Below, piece by piece: positions 26,243 to 35,328 of a DNA stretch of 64,000 nucleotides. The stretch covers positions 186,001 to 250,000 of the forward strand of contig JBJHCW010000004.1 in assembly GCA_050486205.1 (NCBI GenBank). The letters run 5' to 3'. A model generated the notes under the pieces. It ran no database searches and had not been told where the DNA came from. It saw only the letters and a program-made list of their open reading frames with translations. The stretch comes from PWQG01 sp050486205 (GTDB lineage: Bacteria; Pseudomonadota; Gammaproteobacteria; Pseudomonadales; Pseudohongiellaceae). Every line of letters begins with the position of its first letter. Positions within the stretch are counted from its first letter, which is position 1. The translations under genes were made by a program, and so were the position numbers.

Positions 26243-27832
26243 ATGCTGGCAATCTATTTCTCTCCGATGCTGCTTGGCGCCAACCTGCTTGTTGCTGTGG
26301 CCATTGCTGCCACGGCACTGTGGGTCATGAGCCGGCCACAGCCTGGCCCCGGGTTCTGGATGGCAGGCTGCTGGTTGCTGATACTGGGTGTGCTCATGTT
26401 TGTGGGGTTTGTGATCACCCGAAACCCTGTGCTCAATGTTGCCGGCAACGCCCTGCAGCTGGCCGGTGAAGCGCTGTTTCTGCTGGGCATTTTCCGCTTT
26501 ATGGGACGGCCCTTGCCCTATTGGATTGTGCCCGCGGCCGTGACGGTGATGATTGCCTTCAATATTGACTACTGGGTACGTGATGGCAATTCGGATTTTC
26601 TGATGGGAGTCTACTCCACCCTGGCAGGGTTATTGCCACTGCAGGCCATCTGGTTGTTATTGACTGCCCGTGGAGACCCGGATACTCGCCTGGCCCGCAC
26701 GCTTGTTGGCCTGAGCCTGATTGTCTATGCGGCGGTCACATTGCTGCGCGGTGCGCTCGCCTATCGGGACTGGCTGATGGATGCACCGTACCAACAACCC
26801 TATGAGTCGTTCAGTTATCTTCTGCCCTACAATCTGGCAATGCCGGCGCTGGTCATGGGCTTTGTTGGTGTGGCGCTGATGACCATGCAGCGCATACTGG
26901 CCGAAAGCCAGAGCAACGCTGAAACGGCGAGAGAAAATGCCACCCGGTTCAGGCGTCTGCTCAGTGTGTCCACCGGCGGTGTGGCGCTGCTGGTTGACGG
27001 GTATGTGGTGGACGCCAATCGGCAGCTGGAGATGCTGACCCGAACAAGCCGGGAGCAGCTTCTGGGTGAGCCGCTGCAGAATATTTTTGTGCCGGAAGAC
27101 TTCGAGCAGCTGCAATACCTGTTGGCCGCCGGCACCACCGTTCAACCTGTGGAGATGACCGTACGGCGCCGGGACGGGCGGGAGTTTCAGGCCGAAATCA
27201 CCGTAGCCCCCCTGAACGAGAAAGGGCGAAGCAAGTCCCACCTTGTCGAGATTCGCAGCGTGTCACACCGCAAGGCGCTGGAGGACGAACTCAAATTGCT
27301 GGCGCGCACGGACGCGTTGACTGGCGCCATGAACCGTCGCGCGTTCTCCGAGCACTTTGATGCCGAGTTGCTGCGCTTGCAGCGTCACGGAGGTGAGTTG
27401 AGCCTGGTGCTGCTGGATCTGGACAACTTCAAGCGGGTGAACGATGACTACGGCCACCAGGTCGGGGACCGGGTGTTGCGGCGGTTTGTTGAGGTCTGCC
27501 GGCAGCAGGCGCGAGTCACCGATGTGTTTGCCCGCTTTGGTGGCGAGGAGTTTGTCCTGCTGATGCCGCAGACTGACAAGGATGGCGCGATGAATATTCT
27601 TGAGCGCTTGCTGCAAAGTGTTGCCGCGCTTGAGCTTGAGGCGGGCAACGGGCGCAGTTTTGACATCACGGTCAGCGCCGGCCTGGCGACCTGGCGCGAA
27701 GGAGATACCAGTGACTCGCTGTTGCAGCGTGTTGATCAAGCCATGTATTGTGCCAAGGCGAACGGCCGGAATCGTGTCGAGTGGCTGGACGCGAAAGACA
27801 ACAATTGCCGTGAGGAGGTACCCGACAGGTGA
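26243..27832 (+). CDS. Membrane diguanylate cyclase with PAS and GGDEF domains
   Basis: 529 residues. Six to seven hydrophobic segments (~1-220) form an N-terminal membrane sensor. A PAS domain follows (~235-345), and then a GGDEF domain with active-site FGGEEF and the feedback-inhibition RVTD (RxxD) five residues earlier. It should make cyclic di-GMP and be product-inhibited. The ATG follows directly after the MITE flank. The only ribosome site, AGGA at 26233-26236, lies in the MITE end. The stop overlaps the next start (GTGA). Confidence 0.88.
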   Translation: MLAIYFSPMLLGANLLVAVAIAATALWVMSRPQPGPGFWMAGCWLLILGVLMFVGFVITRNPVLNVAGNALQLAGEALFLLGIFRFMGRPLPYWIVPAAVTVMIAFNIDYWVRDGNSDFLMGVYSTLAGLLPLQAIWLLLTARGDPDTRLARTLVGLSLIVYAAVTLLRGALAYRDWLMDAPYQQPYESFSYLLPYNLAMPALVMGFVGVALMTMQRILAESQSNAETARENATRFRRLLSVSTGGVALLVDGYVVDANRQLEMLTRTSREQLLGEPLQNIFVPEDFEQLQYLLAAGTTVQPVEMTVRRRDGREFQAEITVAPLNEKGRSKSHLVEIRSVSHRKALEDELKLLARTDALTGAMNRRAFSEHFDAELLRLQRHGGELSLVLLDLDNFKRVNDDYGHQVGDRVLRRFVEVCRQQARVTDVFARFGGEEFVLLMPQTDKDGAMNILERLLQSVAALELEAGNGRSFDITVSAGLATWREGDTSDSLLQRVDQAMYCAKANGRNRVEWLDAKDNNCREEVPDR

Positions 27833-29112
27833 GACTTACGATGACCTGGTTGATGGGGGGCGCCCTGGCCGCGCTGCTTGGTCTGGCCGTAATCAACGTA
27901 CTGATATTCAATGCACTGCCCAAGCCCATTCGCCTGGCGGAACTGCCTCACACTGACTATGGCGTCGCTGACGCTGAGTTCAGGCGTTCGCTGGATGCAT
28001 TGATGCACAGTCCACTGCGCTCGGGCAATTCCCTGGAGGTGCTGAGAAACGGCGAGAACATCTATCCAGCCATGCTGGAGGCCATAGATCAGGCCCGGTA
28101 CTCGGTGACTTTCGAGACCTACGAGTTCTGGGGTGATACCGCTGCAGGTGACATGGCCAATGCCTTGTCCCGGGCCGCAGAGCGTGGTGTTGCCGTGCAT
28201 GCGGTCATTGACTTCATAGGATCGGTGCCAGCAGAAAATGGCATTTTCGAGCAGATGGAAGAAGCGGGTGTCGAGTTTGTGCGTTATCGTGAACCATCAT
28301 GGTATCAGCTGTCCCGTTTCAATCACCGAACGCACCGCAAGCTGCTGGTCATTGACGGCAGTACCGGCTTTATCGGAGGCGCCAATGTTGCCGATAACTG
28401 GCTGCCTATTGGGGATACAGCGCCGTATCGGGACAATCATTTCCGGGTCACCGGTCCGGTGGTGGCTGGAATGCAGGCGGCCTTTGCCGAAACCTGGCTG
28501 GATGTGAGTGGCAGGTTGTTAACCGGTTCCCGATATTTTCCTGAACTGGCGCCCGCCGGCAATGTGGACGCGCAGGTGGTCAAGAGTTCTCCGCGCGAAG
28601 GGCGATACCGGATGCGGCACCTGTTCCTCTATGCCATCAGTGCCGCGCAGGAATCCATTACCGCATCCACTGCCTATTTCTATCCCGATGCTGACTTTCT
28701 GGCTGCATTGGTTGCTGCCGCTGACCGCGGTGTCTCTGTACGCATTCTGGTGCCCGGTGGCGGTATAGACCAGGGTTATCTGAGACATGCCTCGGTGAAC
28801 AGGTGGGGCCCCATGCTGGAAGCCGGGGTCGAGCTGCTTGAATACCAGCCGGCCATGTATCACTCCAAGTTGATGTCCATTGATGATGCCTGGGCAACAC
28901 TGGGTTCTACCAACAAGGACAACCGCTCCTTCAGAATCAACGACGAGGCCAACCTGAGTATTCTGGACCGGGATTTTGCCATCACTATCCGGGAGTTGAT
29001 CGAGGAGGATATACTCGACGCTGAGCGTGTGACGATCGAGCAGTGGCAATCGCGCGCCTGGTACCGGCGGTTTATCGGTTGGGCCGGCGCTGTCATTGGA
29101 GCGCACCTGTGA
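27829..29112 (+). CDS. cls: Phospholipase D-family cardiolipin synthase
   Basis: 427 residues with one N-terminal membrane segment (~5-27) and two HKD motifs: HRKLLVIDGSTGFIGG near residue 168 and HSKLMSIDDAWATLGS near residue 344. Both contain the full HxKxxxxD set, so it should be active in transferring phosphatidyl groups to make cardiolipin or a related lipid. GTG 27829 overlaps the cyclase stop; ATG 27841 is an alternative. ClsA, ClsB and ClsC types cannot be separated with certainty, though the single anchor is ClsC-like. Confidence 0.82.
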   Translation: MRLTMTWLMGGALAALLGLAVINVLIFNALPKPIRLAELPHTDYGVADAEFRRSLDALMHSPLRSGNSLEVLRNGENIYPAMLEAIDQARYSVTFETYEFWGDTAAGDMANALSRAAERGVAVHAVIDFIGSVPAENGIFEQMEEAGVEFVRYREPSWYQLSRFNHRTHRKLLVIDGSTGFIGGANVADNWLPIGDTAPYRDNHFRVTGPVVAGMQAAFAETWLDVSGRLLTGSRYFPELAPAGNVDAQVVKSSPREGRYRMRHLFLYAISAAQESITASTAYFYPDADFLAALVAAADRGVSVRILVPGGGIDQGYLRHASVNRWGPMLEAGVELLEYQPAMYHSKLMSIDDAWATLGSTNKDNRSFRINDEANLSILDRDFAITIRELIEEDILDAERVTIEQWQSRAWYRRFIGWAGAVIGAHL

Positions 29113-29187
29113 TCCAGCGCCAGTGATCCGTACTGCAGTTGTTGACGTATTCAGGTCTGTCACACACAACCGGCAGGAATACCCATC

Positions 29188-29577
29188 ATGAGCCTGGGCA
29201 AAGCCTTACACGAATTGCGGACTGGCAAAGGCATGACGCTGGCCGATCTTGCAGGATGCGTGAACTCCCATGTAGGCAACCTCTCGCGCATCGAGCGTGG
29301 GCTGGCGCGCCCAAGCATCGACCTTCTTTACCGTCTGGCCGCTGCGCTGGATATCTCATTGTCGGACCTGTTTGCTGTTGCCGGGGGCGAGTCAGGGGAT
29401 AGCCGGCAGGTTGATCTCAACGCCATTTTCCTGCTGCTGGCTGATGAGGATCGGGCGCTGCTGCTTGACTTTGCCCGCCTGGTGCACAAACGCAAGGGTG
29501 ATGAGCTGGCTGCAAGCGTGCGACCCGGCGCACTGTCCAACGGTGCCGGTGTTATGGCGGCCAACCAGCGACTCTGA
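29188..29577 (+). CDS. XRE-family helix-turn-helix regulator
   Basis: 129 residues. The N-terminal ~65 residues are a classic Cro/C1-type HTH (LGKALHELRTGKGMTLADLA ... LSRIERGLARPSIDLLYRLA), with DISLSDLFA closing the domain. The C-terminal part is helical without a recognised ligand-binding fold (no cupin). It probably binds DNA as a dimer. A TTGACG sequence at 29142-29147 may be its -35, but no convincing -10 is visible. The target is unknown; a 7-bp inverted repeat lies just downstream. Confidence 0.8.
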   Translation: MSLGKALHELRTGKGMTLADLAGCVNSHVGNLSRIERGLARPSIDLLYRLAAALDISLSDLFAVAGGESGDSRQVDLNAIFLLLADEDRALLLDFARLVHKRKGDELAASVRPGALSNGAGVMAANQRL

Positions 29578-29610
29578 CAGCTGGCGCTGACCAGTTCGTG
29601 TCGGACGGAT

Positions 29611-29629
29611 GCATTTCTCCCGGAAATGC
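29611..29629. promoter_or_regulatory. Perfect 7-bp inverted repeat between regulator and NnrU gene
   Basis: GCATTTC (29611-29617), 5-base spacer TCCCG, GAAATGC (29623-29629). No T-run follows, so it is as likely an operator for the adjacent XRE regulator as a terminator. Confidence 0.35.
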
Positions 29630-29666
29630 TCCATCATTGGGCCAGTGACTCTTTTGACCCAAGGAC

Positions 29667-30251
29667 ATGGATATGGTGCTACTGACGCTCGGGCTGCTTC
29701 TTTTTCTGGGTATACATTCCTCCAGGCTGTTGGCCAACGACTGGCGAGCTGCCCGTATCGCCCGGCTGGGTGAGAAGAAGTGGAAACTGCTGTACGCCGC
29801 AGTGTCCCTGCTTGGCCTGATATTGATCATTATTGGCTACTCGCAGGCGCGCATGGACCCTGTCTGGTTGTGGTATCCGTCGGTGTGGGCCCGACATCTC
29901 GCCCTTCTGCTTACCATTCCCGCTTTTGTGCTGCTGGCCGCCACCTACGTGCCGCGAAACGCGATCAAGGCCCGGCTCGGCCATCCCATGCTCGCAGCAG
30001 TGAAAATCTGGGCACTTTCGCATCTGCTGGCCAATGGTACCGTGGCTGACCTGCTGCTGTTTGGCGGTTTCCTGGTCTGGGCAATTGCTGCATTTGCTGT
30101 TTTCCGTCGTCGTGACCGGGCTATGGGTGTGGTTGCTGCGCCGTCATCCTGGAAGGGCACCCTTGGAGCCGTGGTGATCGGCGTAATCGCCTGGTATGTG
30201 TTTGCCGTTTATCTGCATGCCCGATTGATCGGTGTGAACCCACTGCCCTGA
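29667..30251 (+). CDS. NnrU-family membrane protein
   Basis: 194 residues with about five hydrophobic segments. GIHSSRLLANDWRA at the N-terminus and the central HPMLAAVKIWALSHLLANG are characteristic of the NnrU/isoprenoid O-methyltransferase-like membrane family; the histidine-rich HPMLxxxxxWxxxHL motif is the conserved core. NnrU was named from nitric-oxide reduction clusters, but no denitrification genes occur here, so the role is unknown. AAGGA precedes ATG 29667; ATG 29673 is an alternative. Confidence 0.75.
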   Translation: MDMVLLTLGLLLFLGIHSSRLLANDWRAARIARLGEKKWKLLYAAVSLLGLILIIIGYSQARMDPVWLWYPSVWARHLALLLTIPAFVLLAATYVPRNAIKARLGHPMLAAVKIWALSHLLANGTVADLLLFGGFLVWAIAAFAVFRRRDRAMGVVAAPSSWKGTLGAVVIGVIAWYVFAVYLHARLIGVNPLP

Positions 30252-30273
30252 ATGAGTTTGCAAGGACTATCTG

Positions 30274-31215
30274 ATGAGTAAACTGGACGATCTCAAGCGC
30301 ATGACCACAGTGGTGGCCGACACCGGGGACTTTGAAACCATCCGCCGTTTCTCGCCCGAGGATGCCACCACGAACCCCTCGTTATTGCTTAAAGCCGCGC
30401 AGCAACCGCAGTATCGCGAGCTGGTGGATGATGCCATTGCCTGGGGCAAGGGGGCCGGGCAGGATGCGGATAGCCGACTGAATGCTGCCATGGACAAACT
30501 CGCCGTGAACTTCGGTCAGCGCATCAGCGAGGCGGTGCCCGGTTACGTGTCCACGGAAGCTGATGCCTGCCTGTCGTTTGATACCAACGCCACGGTTGAC
30601 AAGGCACATCGCCTGCTCGCCCTGTATCGTGACGCTGGTGTGGACACCTCACGTATTCTGATCAAGATTGCTGCCACCTGGGAGGGCATTGAAGCCGCCC
30701 GCCAACTGGAGCAGGAAGGCGTCAAATGTAACCTGACGCTGTTGTTCAGTTTCACTCAGGCTGTGGCCTGCGCACAGGCAGGGGTATTTCTCATTTCGCC
30801 TTTTGTCGGACGGATTCTGGATTGGTACCGTGCCAGCACCGGCAAGACATATGAGGCACACGAGGACCCGGGCGTGTTGTCAGTGCGTCGTATCTACCAG
30901 TACTACAAGACTCACGGACACAGCACCATTGTCATGGGCGCCAGTTTTCGTAACACTGGTGAGATAGAACAGTTGGCCGGATGCGACCGTCTTACCATCA
31001 GTCCCGATCTGCTCGACAGCCTTGCAGCCGATGAGTCGCCATTGGCGCGTGCCCTGGATCCTTCGCAGGCCAGTGATGATCCGGCCATGAGCCTGGATGA
31101 AAGTGAATTCCGGTGGCAGCTTAATGAAGATGCCATGGCCACCGACAAACTCGCTGACGGTATCCGGCGCTTTCATGTGGACTATCTGGCACTGAGGCGC
31201 TACCTGGCAGAATAG
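30274..31215 (+). CDS. tal: Transaldolase
   Basis: 313 residues, the TalB-type length. VVADTGDFETIRRFSPEDAT and TTNPSLLLKAA near residues 14-40 are conserved in the family, and the Schiff-base lysine lies in RILIKIAATWEGIEAA near residue 130. It moves a dihydroxyacetone unit between sedoheptulose-7-P and glyceraldehyde-3-P in the pentose phosphate pathway, which also feeds heptose for LPS. AAGGA lies shortly before the ATG. No operon partner is evident. Confidence 0.95.
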   Translation: MSKLDDLKRMTTVVADTGDFETIRRFSPEDATTNPSLLLKAAQQPQYRELVDDAIAWGKGAGQDADSRLNAAMDKLAVNFGQRISEAVPGYVSTEADACLSFDTNATVDKAHRLLALYRDAGVDTSRILIKIAATWEGIEAARQLEQEGVKCNLTLLFSFTQAVACAQAGVFLISPFVGRILDWYRASTGKTYEAHEDPGVLSVRRIYQYYKTHGHSTIVMGASFRNTGEIEQLAGCDRLTISPDLLDSLAADESPLARALDPSQASDDPAMSLDESEFRWQLNEDAMATDKLADGIRRFHVDYLALRRYLAE

Positions 31216-31259
31216 GCGGTCAGGCCAACCGACGCCGGTCACAACTTCCGGGAGCAGTA

Positions 31260-32060
31260 ATGATGTCAGGACTCCGAGACAGACTTGTCTGCATGCACCT
31301 GCAGTGGCTGCTTGTTGCTGTGCTGTTCAGTTTGCCGGTGATGGCAGATGAAGATCCGGAGCCACATGTCATTTCTGCCGAGGACGTGGAACCGGACCCG
31401 GACGTCGTTCCCGACGCGGAGGGCCAGCCTGACGTGCAGCCCGACGTGGTTGCCTTCGAGGATTACAACGACCCGTTGATCCGCTTTAACCGGGCCATTT
31501 TCCGTTTCAATGATGTGTCCTATCGTTATGTGCTGATTCCCGCTGCGCGCGCCTACGAGGTGGTGCCACAGCCAGCGCGTCGGGGTATAGCCAACTTCTT
31601 CAACAACATCCGGGCACCCATCGATATCACCAATCACCTGCTACAGGGTGAAGGCGCCAAGGCTGGCAACAGCACCCTGGGATTTCTGGTCAACTCCACC
31701 ATTGGTCTTGCCGGTCTGTTCGATCCGGCCACACACTGGCTGGAGATAGAGCGCGAGCGCGCCACAGCGGGCAACACCATGGCGCGGCATGGTGCCGGTT
31801 ACGGTGCCTACATAGTGTTGCCGTTCATCGGTCCCTCGACTGTCCGTGACGGCAGCGGGATGGTTGTTGATTCCTTTCTGAATCCACTGCGTTATCTGGT
31901 AGAGGATCCGGAGTCCATGGCCATTCGTGTCTTTGGCAACTTCCAGGAGTATACGCCGATGTTCGACGCTTATATGGAGGTGCGTGAACAGAGCGAGGAT
32001 CCGTATATCTTCCTCCGCAACATGCACCTGCAGGGGTTGCAGCGCGATGCCGGACAGTGA
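31260..32060 (+). CDS. mlaA: MlaA/VacJ-family phospholipid transport protein, no lipobox
   Basis: 266 residues. NDPLIRFNRAIFRFND and VPQPARRGIANFFNNI are the standard MlaA motifs, with GAGYGAYIVLPFIGPSTVRD later. MlaA sits in the outer membrane with porins and removes misplaced outer-leaflet phospholipids. Here the signal peptide ends in LPVMADED with no cysteine, so the protein is not predicted to be lipidated. An acidic, proline-rich linker (~30-70) replaces the usual short tether. The 3' end overlaps the MMPL transporter gene by 14 bases, suggesting a dedicated partner. Confidence 0.85.
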   Translation: MMSGLRDRLVCMHLQWLLVAVLFSLPVMADEDPEPHVISAEDVEPDPDVVPDAEGQPDVQPDVVAFEDYNDPLIRFNRAIFRFNDVSYRYVLIPAARAYEVVPQPARRGIANFFNNIRAPIDITNHLLQGEGAKAGNSTLGFLVNSTIGLAGLFDPATHWLEIERERATAGNTMARHGAGYGAYIVLPFIGPSTVRDGSGMVVDSFLNPLRYLVEDPESMAIRVFGNFQEYTPMFDAYMEVREQSEDPYIFLRNMHLQGLQRDAGQ

Positions 32061-34479
32061 TGCCGTAGATGCTGGCCTGGGCACCCGCCTGAAGGCCGGG
32101 TTCATCGATCTGATGCTGGCCTGGCCACGTGCGGTGCTGGCCTGTTTTGCCGTGATGACTGCGGTCCTTGGCTGGTTTGCGCTCGACTTTGAAATAGATG
32201 CGTCACCTGACACCCTGTTGACTCAAGGCAATGAACTCTACATTCAGACCCAGCAGATCAATCAGCGTTACGCGCCCGAAGAATTCCTGCTGCTGACCTA
32301 CGAACCGCGGCAGGATGCGTTGTTATCGGAACAGAGTTTTGCCCGTATGGGAGAGCTGGCCGATGCAATTTTGCAGATGGAGCGTGTTGAATCGGTTCGT
32401 TCCATTCTCAATGTGCCGGTATTTGCCAATGTTGAGGATGTGCAGGCGCTGGACGATGACCTGGGTGAGCTGACCATAGAGCGTGGTGACTTTGATGTGC
32501 AGACCCTGTCGGAAGCGTTCGCCGACCACCCCGTGTATGAAAACCTTCTGATCAATCCCGAGCAGAGCGCTGCCGCACTGCAGATTCTGTTTGCCGCCAA
32601 TGAACAGCTGCGCAGCCTCAATGCGCGCGTCACAGCGCTCAATGCCCGGCAACTGGCACAGTCGCTGAGTGATGAAGAGAAAGAAGAGCTGGCATCGCTG
32701 CGTGCGGAGATGCGGCCGCTGGAGCGTGAACTGCAGCGCCAGCGGGCCAATGAAGTGGAACAGATCCGGGCGATCATCGCCGGGTTTGCCGACGATGCCG
32801 ATATCCGGCTCGGTGGTGTGCACGCACTGGGTTATCAATTGATCGAAATAATCAGCAACGACCTGCTGGTGTTCGGCCTTGCGATTGGCGTGATCATCTG
32901 TGTGTTGCTGCTGTTGTTGTTTCGCGCGCTGCGCTGGGTGCTGATACCGGTTGTGTGTTGCGCCAGCAGCGTGCTGTGCACAATGGGGCTGTTCGCTCTG
33001 CTGGATCTGCGTGCCACTGTGATTTCGTCCAATTTCATTGCGCTGCAGCTCATTCTCACGCTGGCTATTGTCATCCACCTGATTGTCCAGTATCGCGAAC
33101 AGGCTGCGGCTGATGGCGCGGCGTCCCAGAAAGCGCTGGTGCGCGAGACACTGATGCGCAAGATCGGTCCCTGCTTTCTGGCCGGGTTGACCACATCGGT
33201 GGGCTTTGGATCGCTGGTCTTCAGTGGTATCCAGCCAGTGATCATGTTCGGCTGGATGATGATCATTGCCATGGGGTTTTCGATTGCTGTCAGCCTGGTG
33301 CTGTTTCCGGTGCTGGTACTGTTGTTGCCGACCGGACCGGCGCGCAAGGATGCCCGGTTTGTTCGTCGGGTCGTAGGCGGCTTCCGGTATCTTGTGCTCA
33401 GGCGTGGTGGTGTGATTGGTGTTGCAAGTATCGCCATACTGGCGGCAGGGGTCTCAGGCGCCATGCAGCTGAGTGTGGAGAACAGTTTTATCAACTATTT
33501 CAAATCCTCCACCCAGGTGCATCAGGAGCTGGCCTACATTGATCAGTCCTTTGGTGGTACCACGCCGCTGGACATCATCTACGATCTGCAGGATTTCTCC
33601 GATGATCCCGACATTGTACTCAGCGCCGATGCGGTACTGAACATGCAGCGGATACAACAGCATCTGCACGGCTACGAAGCGACAGGTCGCATTCTTTCAC
33701 CCGTCAATCTTACCGGGTTGGCGCGCCGCATCAACAATGACCAGCCGTTGACCGAGTACGAACTCACGGCGCTGTACTGGTTGATGGACGATGCCTATCG
33801 GGAGGAACTCATCGGTGGCTTCTTTGACCAGGAGCAGCAGCAGGTGCGCTTCAATGTCTGGATCCAGGATCTGACAGAGGGACTGGATCGTCAACAATTG
33901 CTGACCGATATCCGGGCCGGGCTTGATGAGCTGGGTGTCAGCGAAGAGCACTACGTGATGACCAACATGTTCATGTTGTATCAGGACATCATGCAGCGAC
34001 TGTTCGATTCCCAGGTGCGCACGCTTGGCATTGTGTATGTTGCGCTGACCCTGATGTTCCTGGTGATTTTCCGCTCGCTGGCCACGGCACTGGTTGCCAT
34101 TGCGCCCAATATACTCTCCACTGCGGCCATATTCGGTGTCATGGGTTGGGCAGGAGTCCCGCTGGATCTGATGACCATTACCATCGCAGCCATCGTCATG
34201 GGCATTGCCGTGGATGACACCATCCACTATGTACACCGTTACCGCGAGGAACTTCGTGACAACGACGCCGATCAGGCAGTGGTGAATACACATGACAGTG
34301 TTGGCCTGGCCATACTGTATACCACGGTGATCATTGCTGTGGGTTTCTCCCTGCTGATGTTCTCGGATTTTGTGCCAAGCATGATCTTCGGCCTGTTGAC
34401 CGCCCTGGCCATGCTCATGGCTCTGATTGCCGACCTGTGCCTGTTGCCGCTGCTGTTGCGCAAGTTCGTGCGGCAATGA
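32047..34479 (+). CDS. RND/MMPL-family lipid-type exporter
   Basis: 810 residues from ATG 32047, inside the end of mlaA. About 12 membrane segments lie in two halves, each preceded by a large periplasmic loop; the first loop contains a long charged coiled coil (~190-275). MGIAVDDTIHYVHRYREEL in the second half is the membrane motif with the proton-carrying aspartates typical of MMPL/HpnN-like transporters. Overlap with mlaA supports lipid or hydrophobic-molecule transport across the periplasm. No membrane-fusion protein or TolC lies nearby. Confidence 0.82.
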   Translation: MPDSDAVDAGLGTRLKAGFIDLMLAWPRAVLACFAVMTAVLGWFALDFEIDASPDTLLTQGNELYIQTQQINQRYAPEEFLLLTYEPRQDALLSEQSFARMGELADAILQMERVESVRSILNVPVFANVEDVQALDDDLGELTIERGDFDVQTLSEAFADHPVYENLLINPEQSAAALQILFAANEQLRSLNARVTALNARQLAQSLSDEEKEELASLRAEMRPLERELQRQRANEVEQIRAIIAGFADDADIRLGGVHALGYQLIEIISNDLLVFGLAIGVIICVLLLLLFRALRWVLIPVVCCASSVLCTMGLFALLDLRATVISSNFIALQLILTLAIVIHLIVQYREQAAADGAASQKALVRETLMRKIGPCFLAGLTTSVGFGSLVFSGIQPVIMFGWMMIIAMGFSIAVSLVLFPVLVLLLPTGPARKDARFVRRVVGGFRYLVLRRGGVIGVASIAILAAGVSGAMQLSVENSFINYFKSSTQVHQELAYIDQSFGGTTPLDIIYDLQDFSDDPDIVLSADAVLNMQRIQQHLHGYEATGRILSPVNLTGLARRINNDQPLTEYELTALYWLMDDAYREELIGGFFDQEQQQVRFNVWIQDLTEGLDRQQLLTDIRAGLDELGVSEEHYVMTNMFMLYQDIMQRLFDSQVRTLGIVYVALTLMFLVIFRSLATALVAIAPNILSTAAIFGVMGWAGVPLDLMTITIAAIVMGIAVDDTIHYVHRYREELRDNDADQAVVNTHDSVGLAILYTTVIIAVGFSLLMFSDFVPSMIFGLLTALAMLMALIADLCLLPLLLRKFVRQ

Positions 34480-34485
34480 CAAATC

Positions 34486-34500
34486 ATCGGATAATCCGAT
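34486..34500 (+). terminator. Palindrome at the end of the MMPL gene
   Basis: ATCGGAT-A-ATCCGAT directly follows the stop and is followed by TCTTC. The stem is short and the T-run poor, so it is only a weak terminator candidate. Confidence 0.2.
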
Positions 34501-34539
34501 TCTTCACACCGTGAAATTCAGCCCATCCTGAAGCGCTGT

Positions 34540-34568
34540 TTGCATACCATGAAGTTTATTGTTGTAAT
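34540..34568 (+). promoter_or_regulatory. Candidate wrbA promoter
   Basis: TTGCAT at 34540-34545 and TGTAAT at 34563-34568, with a 17-base spacer, 24 bases before the start codon. The -10 matches consensus at five of six positions. Confidence 0.45.
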
Positions 34569-34591
34569 AATCACAGTTCACGGAGGTAGAA

Positions 34592-35203
34592 GTGACAATG
34601 GCAACAACAAAAGTGCTGGTGCTTTATCATTCAATGTACGGCCATATCGAAACCATGGCTGGTGCTGTCGCAGAGGGCGCCGGTGCCGTCGACGGCGTGC
34701 AGGTCACCGTCAAACGGGTGCCTGAGACCATGCCGGAAGATGCCTTCAAGGCTGCCGGTGGCAAAACCGACCAGGCCGCCCCCGTCGCGGAACCAGGTGA
34801 GTTGGCCGACTACGACGCCATCATATTCGGTGTGCCGACACGTTTTGGCAATATGTCCGGGCAGATGCGCAATTTCCTGGATCAGACAGGTGGTCATTGG
34901 GCCAAGGGGGCACTGATCGGCAAGGTGGCAAGTGTCTTTGCTTCTACAGGTACCGGTGGCGGGCAGGAAATGACCATCACCTCCACATGGACCACGTTGG
35001 CGCATCACGGCATGATCCTGCTGCCCATCGGCTACGGGGCCAGCGAGCTGTTCGATACCTATCTGGCTGGTGGCGGCACGCCTTACGGTGCCACCACACT
35101 GGCTGGCGCCGATGGCTCACGACAGCCTGATGAGCGCGAACTTGCCATTGCCCGTTATCAGGGCAAGCTGGTGGCGCAGACAGCGCAGAAACTGAACAGC
35201 TGA
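34592..35203 (+). CDS. wrbA: NAD(P)H:quinone oxidoreductase WrbA
   Basis: 203 residues. VLVLYHSMYGHIETMA at the N-terminus is the FMN phosphate loop, and GVPTRFGNMSGQMRNFLDQTG near residue 77 with ASTGTGGGQEMT near residue 110 form the flavin pocket. WrbA makes two-electron quinone reductions, limiting redox cycling. GTG 34592 is taken because GGAGG ends 5 bases before it; ATG 34598, two codons later, is equally possible. It has its own promoter candidate and stands alone. Confidence 0.93.
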   Translation: MTMATTKVLVLYHSMYGHIETMAGAVAEGAGAVDGVQVTVKRVPETMPEDAFKAAGGKTDQAAPVAEPGELADYDAIIFGVPTRFGNMSGQMRNFLDQTGGHWAKGALIGKVASVFASTGTGGGQEMTITSTWTTLAHHGMILLPIGYGASELFDTYLAGGGTPYGATTLAGADGSRQPDERELAIARYQGKLVAQTAQKLNS

Positions 35204-35328
35204 ACCTGTACCTTTCAGGGACGCGCTGTAACCGGATCCGCCGCCCGTGCTGATTGATGACTGTGCCGATGTGCCCGAACGCAGTACAATCGGGGCATCA
35301 CTACATGAATCAACACGGGACGGCGGGT

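Noticed and set aside
25961..26330. Short open frames in and around the MITE
   Set aside because: They follow the inverted-repeat DNA and have no ribosome site or recognisable product; the element is non-coding.
35249..35290. Promoter before sppA (TTGATG ... TACAAT)
   Set aside because: The spacer is about 25 bases, too long for a normal promoter.
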